A stretch of 64,000 nt of DNA from Pseudomonas sp. GM80 (GTDB lineage: Bacteria > Pseudomonadota > Gammaproteobacteria > Pseudomonadales > Pseudomonadaceae). A program made the translations under genes and the position numbers. The stretch is from contig NZ_AKJD01000054.1 of NCBI RefSeq assembly GCF_000282515.1, positions 82,565 through 146,564 on the forward strand. Direction: 5' to 3'. The notes below the pieces were generated by a model that was given only the letters and a program-made list of their open reading frames with translations, had not been told where the DNA came from and did not search any database. Positions 7,069 through 16,497 of the stretch are shown here, in pieces; position 1 is the first letter of the stretch; each line of letters starts with the position of its first letter.

Positions 7069-9126
7069 ATGAATATGCCCGCAATCAAACCCGCTGCCGT
7101 CAAGGCGCCGGAACAGGCGAAAACCGCGATCTCGGCCCTGTGGCGGCCGGCGCTGGTGCAAGCTTTCGTCAAGCTCGATCCGCGGCAATTGAAGCGTTCG
7201 CCGGTGATGCTGGTGGTCGAACTGACCGCGATTTTCACCACCGTGCTGTGCTTCATTCCGGATGCCGACGTGCCGACCTTCGTCGCCGCACAAATCGCTC
7301 TGTGGCTATGGTTCACCGTGCTGTTCGCCAACTTCGCCGAGGCCTTGGCCGAAGGTCGCGGCAAGGCCCGCGCCGACAGCCTCAAGGCTGGCAGCGAAGG
7401 CCTCAGCGCTCGACGCAAACAGGCCAATGGCAGCTTTCAGGTCGTGCCTGCGGCGAGTCTGCGCAAAGGTGATGTGGTGCGCGTCGAAGCCGGGGAAATG
7501 ATCCCTGGTGACGGCGAAGTCATCGAAGGCATCGCCGCGGTCAACGAAGCGGCGATCACCGGTGAATCGGCGCCGGTGATTCGCGAGTCCGGCGGCGACC
7601 GTTCGGCTGTCACCGGTAACACCCGACTGGTGTCCGACTGGTTGTTGGTGAAGATCACCGTCAACCCGGGCGAGTCGACTCTGGATCGCATGATCGCCCT
7701 GGTCGAAGGCGCCAAACGCCAGAAAACCCCGAACGAAGTGGCGCTGGATATTCTGCTGATCGGCCTGACTCTGATCTTCCTGTTGGTGGTCGTGACCCTG
7801 CAACCGTTCGCCCATTTTGCCAACGGCAGCCTGCCGCTGGTGTTTCTGGTAGCGCTGCTGGTCACGCTGATTCCGACCACCATCGGCGGTCTGCTGTCGG
7901 CGATCGGTATCGCCGGCATGGACCGTCTGGTGCGCCTCAACGTGATCGCCAAATCCGGCCGCGCCGTGGAAGCAGCGGGCGACGTGCATGTGCTGCTGCT
8001 CGACAAGACCGGCACCATCACTTTCGGCAACCGTCGGTGCAGCGCGGTGTATGCCGCGCCCGGTGTGAACGGTCGTGAGTTGGCGGAAGGCGCGCTGTTC
8101 GCCTCGCTGGCGGATGACACGGCGGAAGGCAAATCCATTGTCGAGTACCTGCGCGGTCTGCATCCACAGGCTGAGCCGGCGCTGGAAACCCTGACTGCCG
8201 TGCCGTTCAGCGCTGAAACCCGCTTGTCCGGCGTCGACTATCAAGGTCGTGTGTATCGCAAAGGCGCGGTGGATTCGCTGCTGAGTTTCCTTGGCCAGAA
8301 ACGCTCGGATCTGGCTCCGGAGCTGTCGCGGGAAATCGACAAAATCGCCCAGAGCGGCGGCACGCCGTTGCTGGTCTGTGCTGACGGCAAACTGCTCGGC
8401 GCGATCCACCTCAAGGACGTGGTCAAACCGGGTATCCGCGAACGTTTTGCCGAACTGCGCAAACTGGGAATTCGTACCGTGATGGTCACCGGCGACAACC
8501 CGCTGACGGCTGCCGCAATTGCTGCCGAAGCAGGCGTTGATGACGTTCTCGCTGAGGCGACTCCAGAGAAAAAACTCGCGCGCATTCGTCATGAGCAAAA
8601 CGACGGGCGTCTGGTCGCCATGTGCGGTGATGGCGCCAACGATGCTCCGGCACTGGCCCAGGCTGACGTCGGTATGGCGATGAACGACGGTACACAAGCG
8701 GCGCGTGAAGCCGCGAACATGGTCGATCTCGACAGCGACCCGACCAAGCTGTTGGACGTGGTGCAGATCGGCAAGGAACTGCTGGTGACGCGCGGTGCCT
8801 TGACGACGTTTTCGATCGCCAATGACGTTGCCAAATACTTCGCGATCCTGCCGGCGCTGTTTGCCTCGATCTACCCGCAACTCGGGGTGCTGAACATCAT
8901 GCACCTGAGCAGTCCGCAGAGCGCGATTCTCTCGGCCATCGTCTTTAACGCGTTGATCATTGTTGTGCTGATTCCGCTGGCCTTGCGCGGTGTACGCGTG
9001 CAGGCGGCGAGTGCGGCGGCGTTGTTGCGACGCAATCTTTTGATCTACGGGGTGGGCGGGATTCTGGTGCCGTTTGTGGGGATCAAGGCGATCGACATGT
9101 TGCTCACGGCGTTGCATTTGGTTTGA
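7069..9126 (+). CDS. kdpB: Potassium-transporting P-type ATPase subunit B
   Basis: The 685-residue catalytic subunit of Kdp couples ATP hydrolysis to K+ uptake. P-type signatures are all present: TGES in the actuator domain, DKTGTIT with the phosphorylated Asp at about residue 312, and [11 protein letters not shown] in the hinge. Two ATGs overlap at 7066 and 7069. I chose 7069 because the AAGGAG at 7056-7061 then has 7-bp spacing; 7066 would add one Met. It begins 11 bp after kdpA. Downstream, a 228-bp gap containing a repeat separates it from kdpC, which is unusual for this tightly packed operon. Confidence 0.97.
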   Translation: MNMPAIKPAAVKAPEQAKTAISALWRPALVQAFVKLDPRQLKRSPVMLVVELTAIFTTVLCFIPDADVPTFVAAQIALWLWFTVLFANFAEALAEGRGKARADSLKAGSEGLSARRKQANGSFQVVPAASLRKGDVVRVEAGEMIPGDGEVIEGIAAVNEAAITGESAPVIRESGGDRSAVTGNTRLVSDWLLVKITVNPGESTLDRMIALVEGAKRQKTPNEVALDILLIGLTLIFLLVVVTLQPFAHFANGSLPLVFLVALLVTLIPTTIGGLLSAIGIAGMDRLVRLNVIAKSGRAVEAAGDVHVLLLDKTGTITFGNRRCSAVYAAPGVNGRELAEGALFASLADDTAEGKSIVEYLRGLHPQAEPALETLTAVPFSAETRLSGVDYQGRVYRKGAVDSLLSFLGQKRSDLAPELSREIDKIAQSGGTPLLVCADGKLLGAIHLKDVVKPGIRERFAELRKLGIRTVMVTGDNPLTAAAIAAEAGVDDVLAEATPEKKLARIRHEQNDGRLVAMCGDGANDAPALAQADVGMAMNDGTQAAREAANMVDLDSDPTKLLDVVQIGKELLVTRGALTTFSIANDVAKYFAILPALFASIYPQLGVLNIMHLSSPQSAILSAIVFNALIIVVLIPLALRGVRVQAASAAALLRRNLLIYGVGGILVPFVGIKAIDMLLTALHLV

Positions 9127-9137
9127 TTCTTGAAGAG

Positions 9138-9299
9138 CCCCTCACCCTAACCCTCTCCCGGAGGGAGGGGGGACTGACCGAGTGGTTTGTGAGAGCTGCA
9201 CCGACCTGAGCTATCGAGTCGAACTCAGGTCTCCAAGAGCACGAAGATCGGCTCCCTTTCCCCCTCGTCGCCTTGGGGAGAGGGCTGGGGTGAGGGGGA
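9138..9299. repeat. Long inverted repeat (CCCTCACCC...GGGTGAGGG) between kdpB and kdpC
   Basis: The outer arms are CCCCTCACCCTAACCCTCTCC and its diverged complement GGGGAGAGGGCTGGGGTGAGGG, with about 110 bp between. This is a recurrent gammaproteobacterial intergenic palindrome type. It lies inside the kdp operon, 11 bp after the kdpB stop, and could form a hairpin in the transcript. Confidence 0.85.
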
Positions 9300-9354
9300 A
9301 ACGATGCCCCTGACACCCCACAAAATTTTGCCCAACGAATTCGAGGATTTTGAA

Positions 9355-9900
9355 ATGTCCACAATGATACGTCCCGCCCTCAGCCTGCTGGTGCTGATGA
9401 CCCTGGTCACCGGCGTTGGCTATCCACTGGTGGTGACCGGTGTCGCGCAAGTCGCGTTCCCCGCTCAAGCCAACGGCAGTCTGGTTCACGATGCCGATGG
9501 CAAGGTGCGTGGCTCATCGCTGATCGCCCAGGATTTTGTCGGCGATGCGTGGTTCCATCCGCGTCCCTCCGCCGGTGCGTTTGCCACTGTTTCCAGCAGC
9601 GCGAGCAACCTCGCGCCGAGCAATCCGGCACTCGCCACGCGGGTGATCGACGATGCCAATAAATTGCAGGTTCCGGGGCAAGGTCCGGTGCCGCTGGCGC
9701 TGCTGACGACTTCGGGCAGCGGCCTCGATCCACACTTGCCACCGGCGGCAATTGCCTATCAACTGGCGCGTGTCGCGGCGGCGCGTAATCTGCCGGTCTC
9801 GACCTTGCAGCAACTGCTCGATGCGCACATCGAACAGCCGCTGGTGGGGCCGCCGGTGGTCAATGTGCTGGAGCTGAACATGGCACTGGAAAACCTGTAG
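9355..9900 (+). CDS. kdpC: Potassium-transporting ATPase subunit C
   Basis: The 181-residue subunit has one N-terminal membrane helix ([18 protein letters not shown]) and a periplasmic domain with family motifs [31 protein letters not shown] and LLDAHIEQP. KdpC aids assembly and activity of the KdpFABC pump. I chose the ATG at 9355, preceded by GAGG at 7-bp spacing; the frame could extend 17 codons upstream into the repeat. Confidence 0.96.
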   Translation: MSTMIRPALSLLVLMTLVTGVGYPLVVTGVAQVAFPAQANGSLVHDADGKVRGSSLIAQDFVGDAWFHPRPSAGAFATVSSSASNLAPSNPALATRVIDDANKLQVPGQGPVPLALLTTSGSGLDPHLPPAAIAYQLARVAAARNLPVSTLQQLLDAHIEQPLVGPPVVNVLELNMALENL

Positions 9901-9903
9901 AAG

Positions 9904-10017
9904 ATGATCGTTCCCACGCTCTGCGTGGGAATGCATCAATGGACGCTCCGCGTCCGCTTTGGTGGGACGCAGAGCGTCCCGGGCTGCATTCCCACGCAGA
10001 GCGTGGGAACGATCATC
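9904..10017. repeat. Cruciform-forming repeat (GTTCCCACGCTCTGCGTGGGAA) between kdpC and kdpD
   Basis: The arms ATGATCGTTCCCACGC and GCGTGGGAACGATCAT are perfect complements at the ends of a 114-bp unit. Each arm is itself a small palindrome around CTCTGCG, and the interior contains a third GGACGCTCCGCGTCC-like palindrome. The unit can fold as a branched hairpin. It separates the pump genes from the sensor genes. The 5' end of a long reading frame covering it is an artefact. Confidence 0.9.
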
Positions 10018-10037
10018 AGGAAGAGAGAGCATCAAGC

Positions 10038-12689
10038 ATGAGCGACTCCGGCCGCGCCGACGCACTGTTAGCAGACCTGCCCCGCGACGGCCGTGGCCGC
10101 CTCAAGGTGTTCCTCGGCGCCGCCCCCGGTGTCGGTAAAACCTACGCCATGCTCCAGGCCGCCCACACGCAACTGCGCCAGGGCGTGAAAGTCCTCGCCG
10201 GGGTCGTCGAAACCCACGGCCGCGCTGAAACCGAAGCGCTGCTCGGCGGCCTGCCGCAGCAACCGCTGGTGCGCTCGGAATACCGTGGCGTGATGCTCGA
10301 AGAAATGGACCTGGACGGCATTCTGGCGGCCCGACCGAAGCTTGTACTTGTCGATGAACTGGCCCACAGCAACGCCCCCGGCAGTCGTCACGCCAAGCGC
10401 TGGCAAGACATTCAGGAACTGCTCGCCGCCGGCATCGATGTGTTCACCACGGTCAACGTCCAGCACCTCGAAAGTCTCAACGACCAGGTGCGCGGCATCA
10501 CCGGTGTGCAGGTGCGCGAAACCCTGCCGGACTGGGTGCTGCAAGAAGCCTACGAACTGCTGCTGATCGACCTGCCGCCGCGCGAATTGCTCGAGCGTTT
10601 GCGTGAAGGCAAGGTCTACGTCCCGGAGCAGGCACGCGCGGCCATCGACGCATTTTTTACCCAGACCAACCTCACGGCATTGCGCGAACTGGCGATGCAA
10701 ACCGCCGCTGCGCAAGTCGATAACGATCTCGCTCAAGGCTATCGCCAGCTTGGTCAGGCAGCGCCGGCGGTGCGCGGTCGATTGTTGGTCGGCGTCGATG
10801 GCGATGCGCAGGCCGAACGTCTGGTGCGTCACGCCAGTCGCGTTGCCCAGCGTCGGCATCTGCCGTGGAGCCTGGTGCACGTCGACAACGGCAGCGTGCG
10901 CGACGAGCAATCACGCCTGCGCCTGCAAAGCGCGCAACAGTTGGCCGAACGCCTCGGCGGTGAAGTGGTGTTATTGCGCGCCGGTGAAGTGGCGAAAACC
11001 CTGATTCAGCACGCGACTGAACGCCGTGCGAGTCTGGTGCTGGTCGGCCAGTCGCGGCCAAGTTTGCGCCGTCGACTGTTCGGCGGTGGCTTGGCCGCGC
11101 GTCTGTTGCGTCAGGCCCATGGCCTGGAAATCAACGTCCTCGACAACGATCATGAACACCCGCAATCGCGTCCGCGAAACCCGCTGACACTGGTGTGGTT
11201 CGACTATGCGCTGGCGCTGGTCGCCACGCTGCTGGCCAGTGCCTTGGCGTGGGCGGTGTCGAGTGTGTTGCCGCTGCCGAACATCTCGCTGGTGTTCCTC
11301 GCCGCGGTGTTGCTGGTGGCGGTGCGCAGCAGTCTGGGCCCGGCCCTGGCGTGTGCGGCGCTGTCGTTTCTGACGTACGATTTTCTGTTCATTCCACCGA
11401 ATTTTTCCTTCAGCATCCAGCGCGAAGAAGACGTACTGACACTGCTGTTTTTCCTCTTGATGGCGGCGCTCACCGGCAACCTCGCGGCGCGGCAGCGTCG
11501 GCAATTGCAGGCGTTGCGCGACACCCAGGAAGAAACCAGCGAGCTGCTCGATCTGTCGCGCAAACTTACCGCCGCGACCGATCGTCAAGCCGTGGTCAGT
11601 GCCGCCGCGCAGCACCTCAACGGCTGGAGCGATTTGCAACTGTGCCTGCTCAATCGTGACGGACAGGGCGGCTGGAAGGTTGAAACCGGCGGGCCGCTGC
11701 AGTTCACCGAGTCTGAGCGTGCCGCCGCTGACTGGGCCTGGCAACACGATCAACCGGCGGGTATGGGCACCGGCACATTACCGTTTGGGCGTTGGTGGTG
11801 GTGGCCGCTTTCCGTCGAGGACGGGCCGCTGGCGCTGCTCGGTGTCTGCGCTAAAGAGGGCCAGACCTTGAGCGGCCAGCGTCGGCGTTTGCTGACTGCG
11901 CTCAGTCAGCCGCTGGCGCAGGCACTGGCCCGCGCGCAACTGGCGGATGATCTGGAGGCGGCGCGCCTGCATGGCGAAACCGAACAATTGCGCAGTGCGC
12001 TGCTGGCATCGGTGTCCCACGACCTGCGCACACCGTTGACGGCCATGCGCGGCAGTATCGACAGCCTGTTGGCGCTCGGCGAAGCCATCCCGCTGGAAGA
12101 TCGCCGCGAGCTGCTTGAAGGCACTCGCGATGAAGCCGAACGCCTCGACCGCTATATCCAGAATCTGCTCGACATGACCCGCCTCGGCCACGGTGCTTTA
12201 AAGCTTGCGCGGGACTGGGTGTCGCCGGCCGACATTGTCGGCAGTTCGCTCAACCGCCTGCGCGCGGTGCTGGCGCCGTTGCAGGTCAGCACCGAGGTGC
12301 CGGCCGAGTTGCCGTTACTGTTTGTGCACGCGGCGCTGATCGAACAGGCGCTGGTCAATGTGATGGAAAACGCTGCACGTTTCTCACCGCCTCACGGTCG
12401 TCTGGCGTTGCGCGCCGGGGCCGATGACAGCGAGATTTTCTTCTCGGTCAGCGACGAAGGGCCGGGCATTCCCGAAGACGAGCGGGCGAAGATTTTCGAC
12501 ACGTTCTACACCGCCGCGCGCGGTGATCGTGGCGGCCAGGGCACGGGCCTCGGCCTGGCGATTTGTCAGGGCATGGTCGGCGCGCATGGCGGGCGCATTA
12601 CTGTTGCTGACGGCATCGAAGGACGCGGTACATGTATCACCTTACACCTGCCGCTGCAGGCGCAACCGGGGATGGACAATGAAGCCTGA
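10038..12689 (+). CDS. kdpD: Osmosensitive K+ channel histidine kinase
   Basis: The 883-residue inner-membrane sensor kinase controls the kdp genes. The order is: KdpD N-terminal ATP-binding domain with Walker A GAAPGVGKT (near residue 33), a UspA-like domain (about 245-370), four membrane helices (about 395-490), a GAF-like region, HisKA with the phospho-accepting His in ASVSHDLRTPL (near 660), and a HATPase domain with DEGPGIP and GTGLGLAI. The start at 10038 follows AGGAAGAGAGAGC. It sits downstream of kdpC past a palindrome and 48 bp before kdpE. Confidence 0.96.
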   Translation: MSDSGRADALLADLPRDGRGRLKVFLGAAPGVGKTYAMLQAAHTQLRQGVKVLAGVVETHGRAETEALLGGLPQQPLVRSEYRGVMLEEMDLDGILAARPKLVLVDELAHSNAPGSRHAKRWQDIQELLAAGIDVFTTVNVQHLESLNDQVRGITGVQVRETLPDWVLQEAYELLLIDLPPRELLERLREGKVYVPEQARAAIDAFFTQTNLTALRELAMQTAAAQVDNDLAQGYRQLGQAAPAVRGRLLVGVDGDAQAERLVRHASRVAQRRHLPWSLVHVDNGSVRDEQSRLRLQSAQQLAERLGGEVVLLRAGEVAKTLIQHATERRASLVLVGQSRPSLRRRLFGGGLAARLLRQAHGLEINVLDNDHEHPQSRPRNPLTLVWFDYALALVATLLASALAWAVSSVLPLPNISLVFLAAVLLVAVRSSLGPALACAALSFLTYDFLFIPPNFSFSIQREEDVLTLLFFLLMAALTGNLAARQRRQLQALRDTQEETSELLDLSRKLTAATDRQAVVSAAAQHLNGWSDLQLCLLNRDGQGGWKVETGGPLQFTESERAAADWAWQHDQPAGMGTGTLPFGRWWWWPLSVEDGPLALLGVCAKEGQTLSGQRRRLLTALSQPLAQALARAQLADDLEAARLHGETEQLRSALLASVSHDLRTPLTAMRGSIDSLLALGEAIPLEDRRELLEGTRDEAERLDRYIQNLLDMTRLGHGALKLARDWVSPADIVGSSLNRLRAVLAPLQVSTEVPAELPLLFVHAALIEQALVNVMENAARFSPPHGRLALRAGADDSEIFFSVSDEGPGIPEDERAKIFDTFYTAARGDRGGQGTGLGLAICQGMVGAHGGRITVADGIEGRGTCITLHLPLQAQPGMDNEA

Positions 12690-12737
12690 TGCCGACTGCG
12701 CTACTCTCTTGCCAATCTTTTGTATCGATGTGAATTC

Positions 12738-13427
12738 ATGAGCCAGACCGCGACCATTCTGGTCATCGACGACGAACCGCAGATTCGTAAATTCCTGCGC
12801 ATCAGCCTCGCCTCGCAAGGCTACAAAGTGCTGGAGGCCGGCACCGGTGCCGAGGGCCTGGCGCAGGCAGCGTTGAACAAACCCGACCTGCTGGTGCTCG
12901 ACCTTGGCCTGCCGGACATGGACGGCCAGCAAGTGCTGCGCGAGTTTCGTGAATGGGCGACGGCACCAGTACTGGTGTTGTCGGTGCGCGCCAGCGAAGG
13001 GCAGAAAGTCGAGGCACTGGATGGCGGCGCCAACGACTATGTGACCAAACCATTCGGCATCCAGGAGTTTCTCGCACGGGTCCGCGCGTTGTTGCGTCAG
13101 GCACCTGCTGGCGAGGCGCAACAGGCAGCGTTGAATTTCGGCCCGTTGACTGTGGACCTGGCCTATCGGCGGGTGTTGCTCGACGGCGTTGAAGTGGCGC
13201 TGACCCGCAAGGAATACGCGGTGCTGGCGCAACTGGCGCGGCATCCGGGACGGGTGATCACTCAGCAGCAATTGCTCAAGGATATCTGGGGGCCGACACA
13301 CACCGAGGACAGCCATTACCTGCGGATTGTGGTGGGGCATTTGCGGCAGAAACTGGCGGATGATCCGACGCGGCCACGGTTTATCGTGACCGAGGCGGGA
13401 GTGGGGTATCGGTTGTTGGAGGTGTGA
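12738..13427 (+). CDS. kdpE: KDP operon response regulator
   Basis: The 229-residue OmpR-family regulator has an N-terminal receiver (VIDDEPQIRKFL; phospho-accepting Asp in LVLDLGLPDMDG) and a C-terminal winged helix (LTRKEYAVLAQLARHPGRV, then SHYLRIVVGHLRQKL). When phosphorylated by KdpD it activates kdpFABC. I chose MSQTATILVIDDE at 12738 rather than a start six codons upstream, because family members begin this way; neither has a strong ribosome-binding site, which suggests coupling to kdpD translation. Confidence 0.95.
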   Translation: MSQTATILVIDDEPQIRKFLRISLASQGYKVLEAGTGAEGLAQAALNKPDLLVLDLGLPDMDGQQVLREFREWATAPVLVLSVRASEGQKVEALDGGANDYVTKPFGIQEFLARVRALLRQAPAGEAQQAALNFGPLTVDLAYRRVLLDGVEVALTRKEYAVLAQLARHPGRVITQQQLLKDIWGPTHTEDSHYLRIVVGHLRQKLADDPTRPRFIVTEAGVGYRLLEV

Positions 13428-13548
13428 GTGAAGGTCGACGCCAAGGCGCCGCCGTCTGTCGGGACTGTCATTTCTGTCAGGTGCTGCGGCGAAGTGGCTA
13501 CTGTTAGTTTTCAAGCTCAACTTAGCCCCGAAGTGTCTGGAGAGCCTG

Positions 13549-13863
13549 ATGTCTACGCACAATGATGGATACCAGCGGATTGATGCCGATACCTACAACA
13601 ACTGCGCCCGCGAGGCGCAAACCCATGGTGGGTTGCCCACCCTGAGCGCCGCGCGCGAACTGCAGAAGCAATTCGCAGGTCAATGGAATGTCACCAGCGG
13701 TTACATCTGGACGACTGAAAAAGCTTCAAGGGTGCCCGATGAATCGCCGGCGCTTGGCCACGAGTCGGGGACCAGCTACGTGGTTATCGACATGCAGAAT
13801 GGTGTTGAGAAGAAGTTTGACGGCAATATGCGGGTTCAAAGCTACTACAAGTCCGGCAGCTAA
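13549..13863 (+). CDS. Hypothetical 104-residue protein
   Basis: I do not recognise this protein. It has no signal peptide and no membrane segment. It is polar and rich in Tyr, Asn, Gly and Ser, with the sequence GYQRIDADTYNNCAREAQTHGG near the N-terminus and a beta-rich-looking C-terminal half (TSYVVIDMQNGVEKKFD). TGGAGAGCCTG before the ATG is a good ribosome-binding site, so it is probably translated. It stands alone between kdpE (121 bp upstream) and the convergent patatin gene. The lack of a membrane or secretion signal suggests a cytoplasmic location. Confidence 0.7.
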   Translation: MSTHNDGYQRIDADTYNNCAREAQTHGGLPTLSAARELQKQFAGQWNVTSGYIWTTEKASRVPDESPALGHESGTSYVVIDMQNGVEKKFDGNMRVQSYYKSGS

Positions 13864-13876
13864 GATTCAAGCATCA

Positions 13877-13907
13877 AAGCCCTGCACCAATCGCTGGCGC
13901 AGGGTTG
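13877..13907. terminator. Hairpin between convergent genes, possible shared terminator
   Basis: GCCCTGC and GCAGGGT form a stem around an ACCAATCGCTGGC loop, 13 bp after one stop and 6 bp before the other. There is no strong T run on either strand, so termination is only suggested by position. Confidence 0.4.
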
Positions 13908-13912
13908 CAGTA

Positions 13913-14950
13913 TCAACCCTGCTCACTTTCATACCGATCCAGCGTATCGCTGGCAATCTCGCGCCCCAACGCGATCAACTCCGGCGCCTTGTAGAACTCG
14001 AAAAACCGGCATACCCGCTTCGGCACGTTGATCAGGATATCCGGCGGATAACCGGCGATCTTGTACTGCGCCAGCGATGTCTGCATGACCTCGAAACTCT
14101 GGTTGATCAGGTCCAGCAACGAGGCCGGTCCGACGTTATCGATAATGAAGGAGCCGGTGGCGGATTTCGGTGCGCCTTCACGCTCGGGCGCGGCGGCCGG
14201 TTGCTGGTTTTCCGGTTCGACACCCTCCAGCCACGGGTTGATATCCGCCGCCTCGGCGCGCAGCGCTTCCTGTTCGAGCTTCAGCAACTGCTCGGCCTGT
14301 GTACGGCGAAACGGCATCTTCGAACCGAGCGAACTGATCAGGCTGTCAAAGCGTGAACGGAACGCGGCGGGGCGCTGGATCACCGGCAGTTTGTAATGGC
14401 GCTGGTTGGTCGAGTTGAGGTTGACCGCGATGATCAGGTCACAGTGGCTGGACACCACCGGCACAATCGGCAGTGGGTTGAGAATGCCGCCATCGACCAG
14501 CATGCGGTTGCCTTGCATCACCGGGGTGAACAGGCTGGGGATTGCCGCCGAGGCGCGCATGGCCTGATGCAGACAACCTTCCTGAAACCAGATTTCCTGC
14601 TGATTGGTGAGGTCGGCGGCGACGGCGGTGTAGGGGATGCGCAGGTCTTCGATGTTGATCTCGCCGACGATCTTGCGGATCTGCCCGAAGACCTTTTCGC
14701 CACGAATGGCACCCAGGCGAAAGCTCACATCCACCAGGCGCAACACGTCGAGGTAATCGAGGCTCTCGATCCAGTTTCGGTATTCGTCGAGCTTGCCGGC
14801 GGCATAGATCCCGCCGACCACTGCGCCCATCGAGCAACCGGCAATGCAGGCGATGTCGTAACCGCGTTTTTCAATCTCTTCAATCACCCCGATATGGGCA
14901 TAGCCCCGGGCACCACCGGAGCCCAGCACCAGTGCGACACGCTTTTTCAT
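13913..14950 (-). CDS. Patatin-like phospholipase (RssA-type)
   Basis: The 345-residue protein has the full patatin signature: an oxyanion-hole loop GSGGARGYAHIG near the N-terminus, the nucleophile serine in GCSMG, and the catalytic Asp in LVDGG. It should hydrolyse acyl esters of phospholipids at the cytoplasmic side. A linker rich in Ala, Pro and Glu separates the roughly 200-residue catalytic domain from a C-terminal helical extension of about 90 residues, so it is longer than E. coli RssA (about 300). The ATG at 14950 has GGGAGGAAG upstream. Confidence 0.85.
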   Translation of the reverse strand: MKKRVALVLGSGGARGYAHIGVIEEIEKRGYDIACIAGCSMGAVVGGIYAAGKLDEYRNWIESLDYLDVLRLVDVSFRLGAIRGEKVFGQIRKIVGEINIEDLRIPYTAVAADLTNQQEIWFQEGCLHQAMRASAAIPSLFTPVMQGNRMLVDGGILNPLPIVPVVSSHCDLIIAVNLNSTNQRHYKLPVIQRPAAFRSRFDSLISSLGSKMPFRRTQAEQLLKLEQEALRAEAADINPWLEGVEPENQQPAAAPEREGAPKSATGSFIIDNVGPASLLDLINQSFEVMQTSLAQYKIAGYPPDILINVPKRVCRFFEFYKAPELIALGREIASDTLDRYESEQG

Positions 14951-15166
14951 CCAGCTTCCTCCCGACAAGGTTCCACAATGCACCCATCGACGGGCAGGCT
15001 CAATCGCCGAGGTCGTTCAGTGCGCCAGTGACGTCGTTTTTTCGCAACGGCGTGACCCTTCAGCGCTATCCTTTCGCCAACGCAGTTTCACATGCGGGCA
15101 AGGCACTTTTTCCCGGCCTGACCGTCTTACCTGCACGACTGATGACCTAACGTTGAGGTGTAAGTG

Positions 15167-15445
15167 ATGAAAGCCTGGATCTGTGTGCCGTTGATGGCTT
15201 TGGCATTGGCCGGTTGCGCCGGCAAGACCGCGTACCGCGACAGCTGCGGCAGCCAGCTCGACGCCGCCTGGCATGAACTGGACCTGGCCAAGGCTGAAGG
15301 CTTTGCCGGCACCGTCAGCTATTCCAAGGCGCTGTCGTTGTTGACGGCGGCCAAGACCCAGCAGCAATTCGAGGGTTTTGAAGGTTGCAGCAGTAAAGCC
15401 GAGAAGGCGCGCTTCTACATTCGCGAATCCCGCGCCGGACGCTAA
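15167..15445 (+). CDS. Small lipoprotein, unknown function
   Basis: The 92-residue precursor has a lipoprotein signal (MKAWICVPLMALALAGC), with the lipobox LAGC placing the acylated Cys at residue 17. The mature part of about 75 residues has three further Cys residues, is predicted helical (AWHELDLAKAEG; YSKALSLLTAAKTQQQ) and resembles a short tetratricopeptide-like hairpin. GAGGTG upstream supports the ATG at 15167 over the GTG one codon earlier. It is probably in the outer membrane facing the periplasm (Gly follows Cys, not Asp). Confidence 0.8.
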   Translation: MKAWICVPLMALALAGCAGKTAYRDSCGSQLDAAWHELDLAKAEGFAGTVSYSKALSLLTAAKTQQQFEGFEGCSSKAEKARFYIRESRAGR

Positions 15446-15524
15446 GCTGCTGACCTGAGGCAAGGATGCTGCGCGGTCGAACCGCCAGACTCATCCCCCA
15501 GGGCATTTGAATCAGGAGCATGTG

Positions 15525-16292
15525 ATGTCTGCGTTGGTTGACCGTTTGGTGGCTCATGTCCTGAGCCTGGAGGTGCGACTGCTGGCTTGTCAGGCGCGGA
15601 TGACGGCGCGCACTGATCCTGAGGCGCTGCACGATCTGCGCACCACGGTGCGGCGCCTGCGCAGTCTGTTGCGGCCATTGCGCGGTTTGCCGGGTGTCGA
15701 GCAATTGGAGGACGCGGCGTCGGCGGTGGGTCAATTGACCACGCCGTGGCGCGATCGTGAAGTGCTGGCCGCGTACCTGCTCGAGCACGCTCAGCCCGAA
15801 GCCGCGCAACGGCGTATGGCGCAGATGGCTGAGGCCTACCCGGCGCTGGCCGCCAGTGCCGAGGTGGCGTCGCTGTTGATGATTCTCGACGCCTTTCCAC
15901 GCTTTTTGCGCGCCTCGCAGCGCCAGGGTTTGCTCAAGGGCCTGGATAAACGCATCGAAAAACGCCTCGGCAAACAATGGAAAAAACTCGACGCGGCCTT
16001 GCACGATCCCGCCCACGACCGTCATCGCCTGCGCCTGTTGATCAAGCGCGTGCGCTACGGCATCGAAGCCTATCCAGAGCTTGATCGTCTGCCTGCGGCG
16101 GCGTTGCCACGCTTGAAGGCCGCGCAAGGTGCGTTGGGCGACTGGCACGACTGCTGGCAGTGGCTGGCGAAAGCCGAACACGAAGCGGATCTTGAGCCTT
16201 GCGTCGCGACATGGCAGGCAACCATGATCAAGGCCGAAATCAAAGCCGACCGCGTGCTCGAAAAACTCAGCGCAGCCTGCTTCAAATCCTGA
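15525..16292 (+). CDS. CHAD domain-containing protein
   Basis: The 255-residue protein is rich in Arg, His and Leu and consists of one CHAD domain: conserved basic helices HDLRTTVRRLRSLLRPL near residue 38 and HDRHRLRLLIKRVRYGIEAY near 165, then LKAAQGALGDWHDCWQ. CHAD proteins bind inorganic polyphosphate through such basic helices. The usual partner domain CYTH is absent. CAGGAG six bases before ATG 15525 decides the start over a TTG six codons upstream. It follows the small lipoprotein gene by 79 bp. Confidence 0.9.
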   Translation: MSALVDRLVAHVLSLEVRLLACQARMTARTDPEALHDLRTTVRRLRSLLRPLRGLPGVEQLEDAASAVGQLTTPWRDREVLAAYLLEHAQPEAAQRRMAQMAEAYPALAASAEVASLLMILDAFPRFLRASQRQGLLKGLDKRIEKRLGKQWKKLDAALHDPAHDRHRLRLLIKRVRYGIEAYPELDRLPAAALPRLKAAQGALGDWHDCWQWLAKAEHEADLEPCVATWQATMIKAEIKADRVLEKLSAACFKS

Positions 16293-16305
16293 GCAACCTC
16301 CACCC

Positions 16306-16395
16306 CCTGTAGGAGCTGCCGAAGGCTGCGATCTTTTGATTTTGTCTTTGAAAAACCACATCAAAAGATCGCAGCCTTCGGCAGCTCCTACAGGG
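16306..16395. repeat. REP-type inverted pair (GTAGGAGCTGCCG family)
   Basis: CCCTGTAGGAGCTGCCGAAG and its exact complement bound a 90-bp near-perfect hairpin with an AT-rich apex. It directly follows the CHAD gene. Confidence 0.92.
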
Positions 16396-16497
16396 AGGGT
16401 GTCTGATCTGTCAGCGCATTTGACCGGAATAGACGCTGCGGTGCTGTGCCGGGCTGGTTAAGATCCCTGCATTCCTTTCTCGTTTTCTGAGGTTGCC

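Noticed and set aside
7306..9117. 603-codon minus-strand frame over kdpB
   Set aside because: It is a high-GC antisense shadow. The translation is rich in His, Gln and Arg, as expected for the complement of a coding frame, and kdpB is certain.
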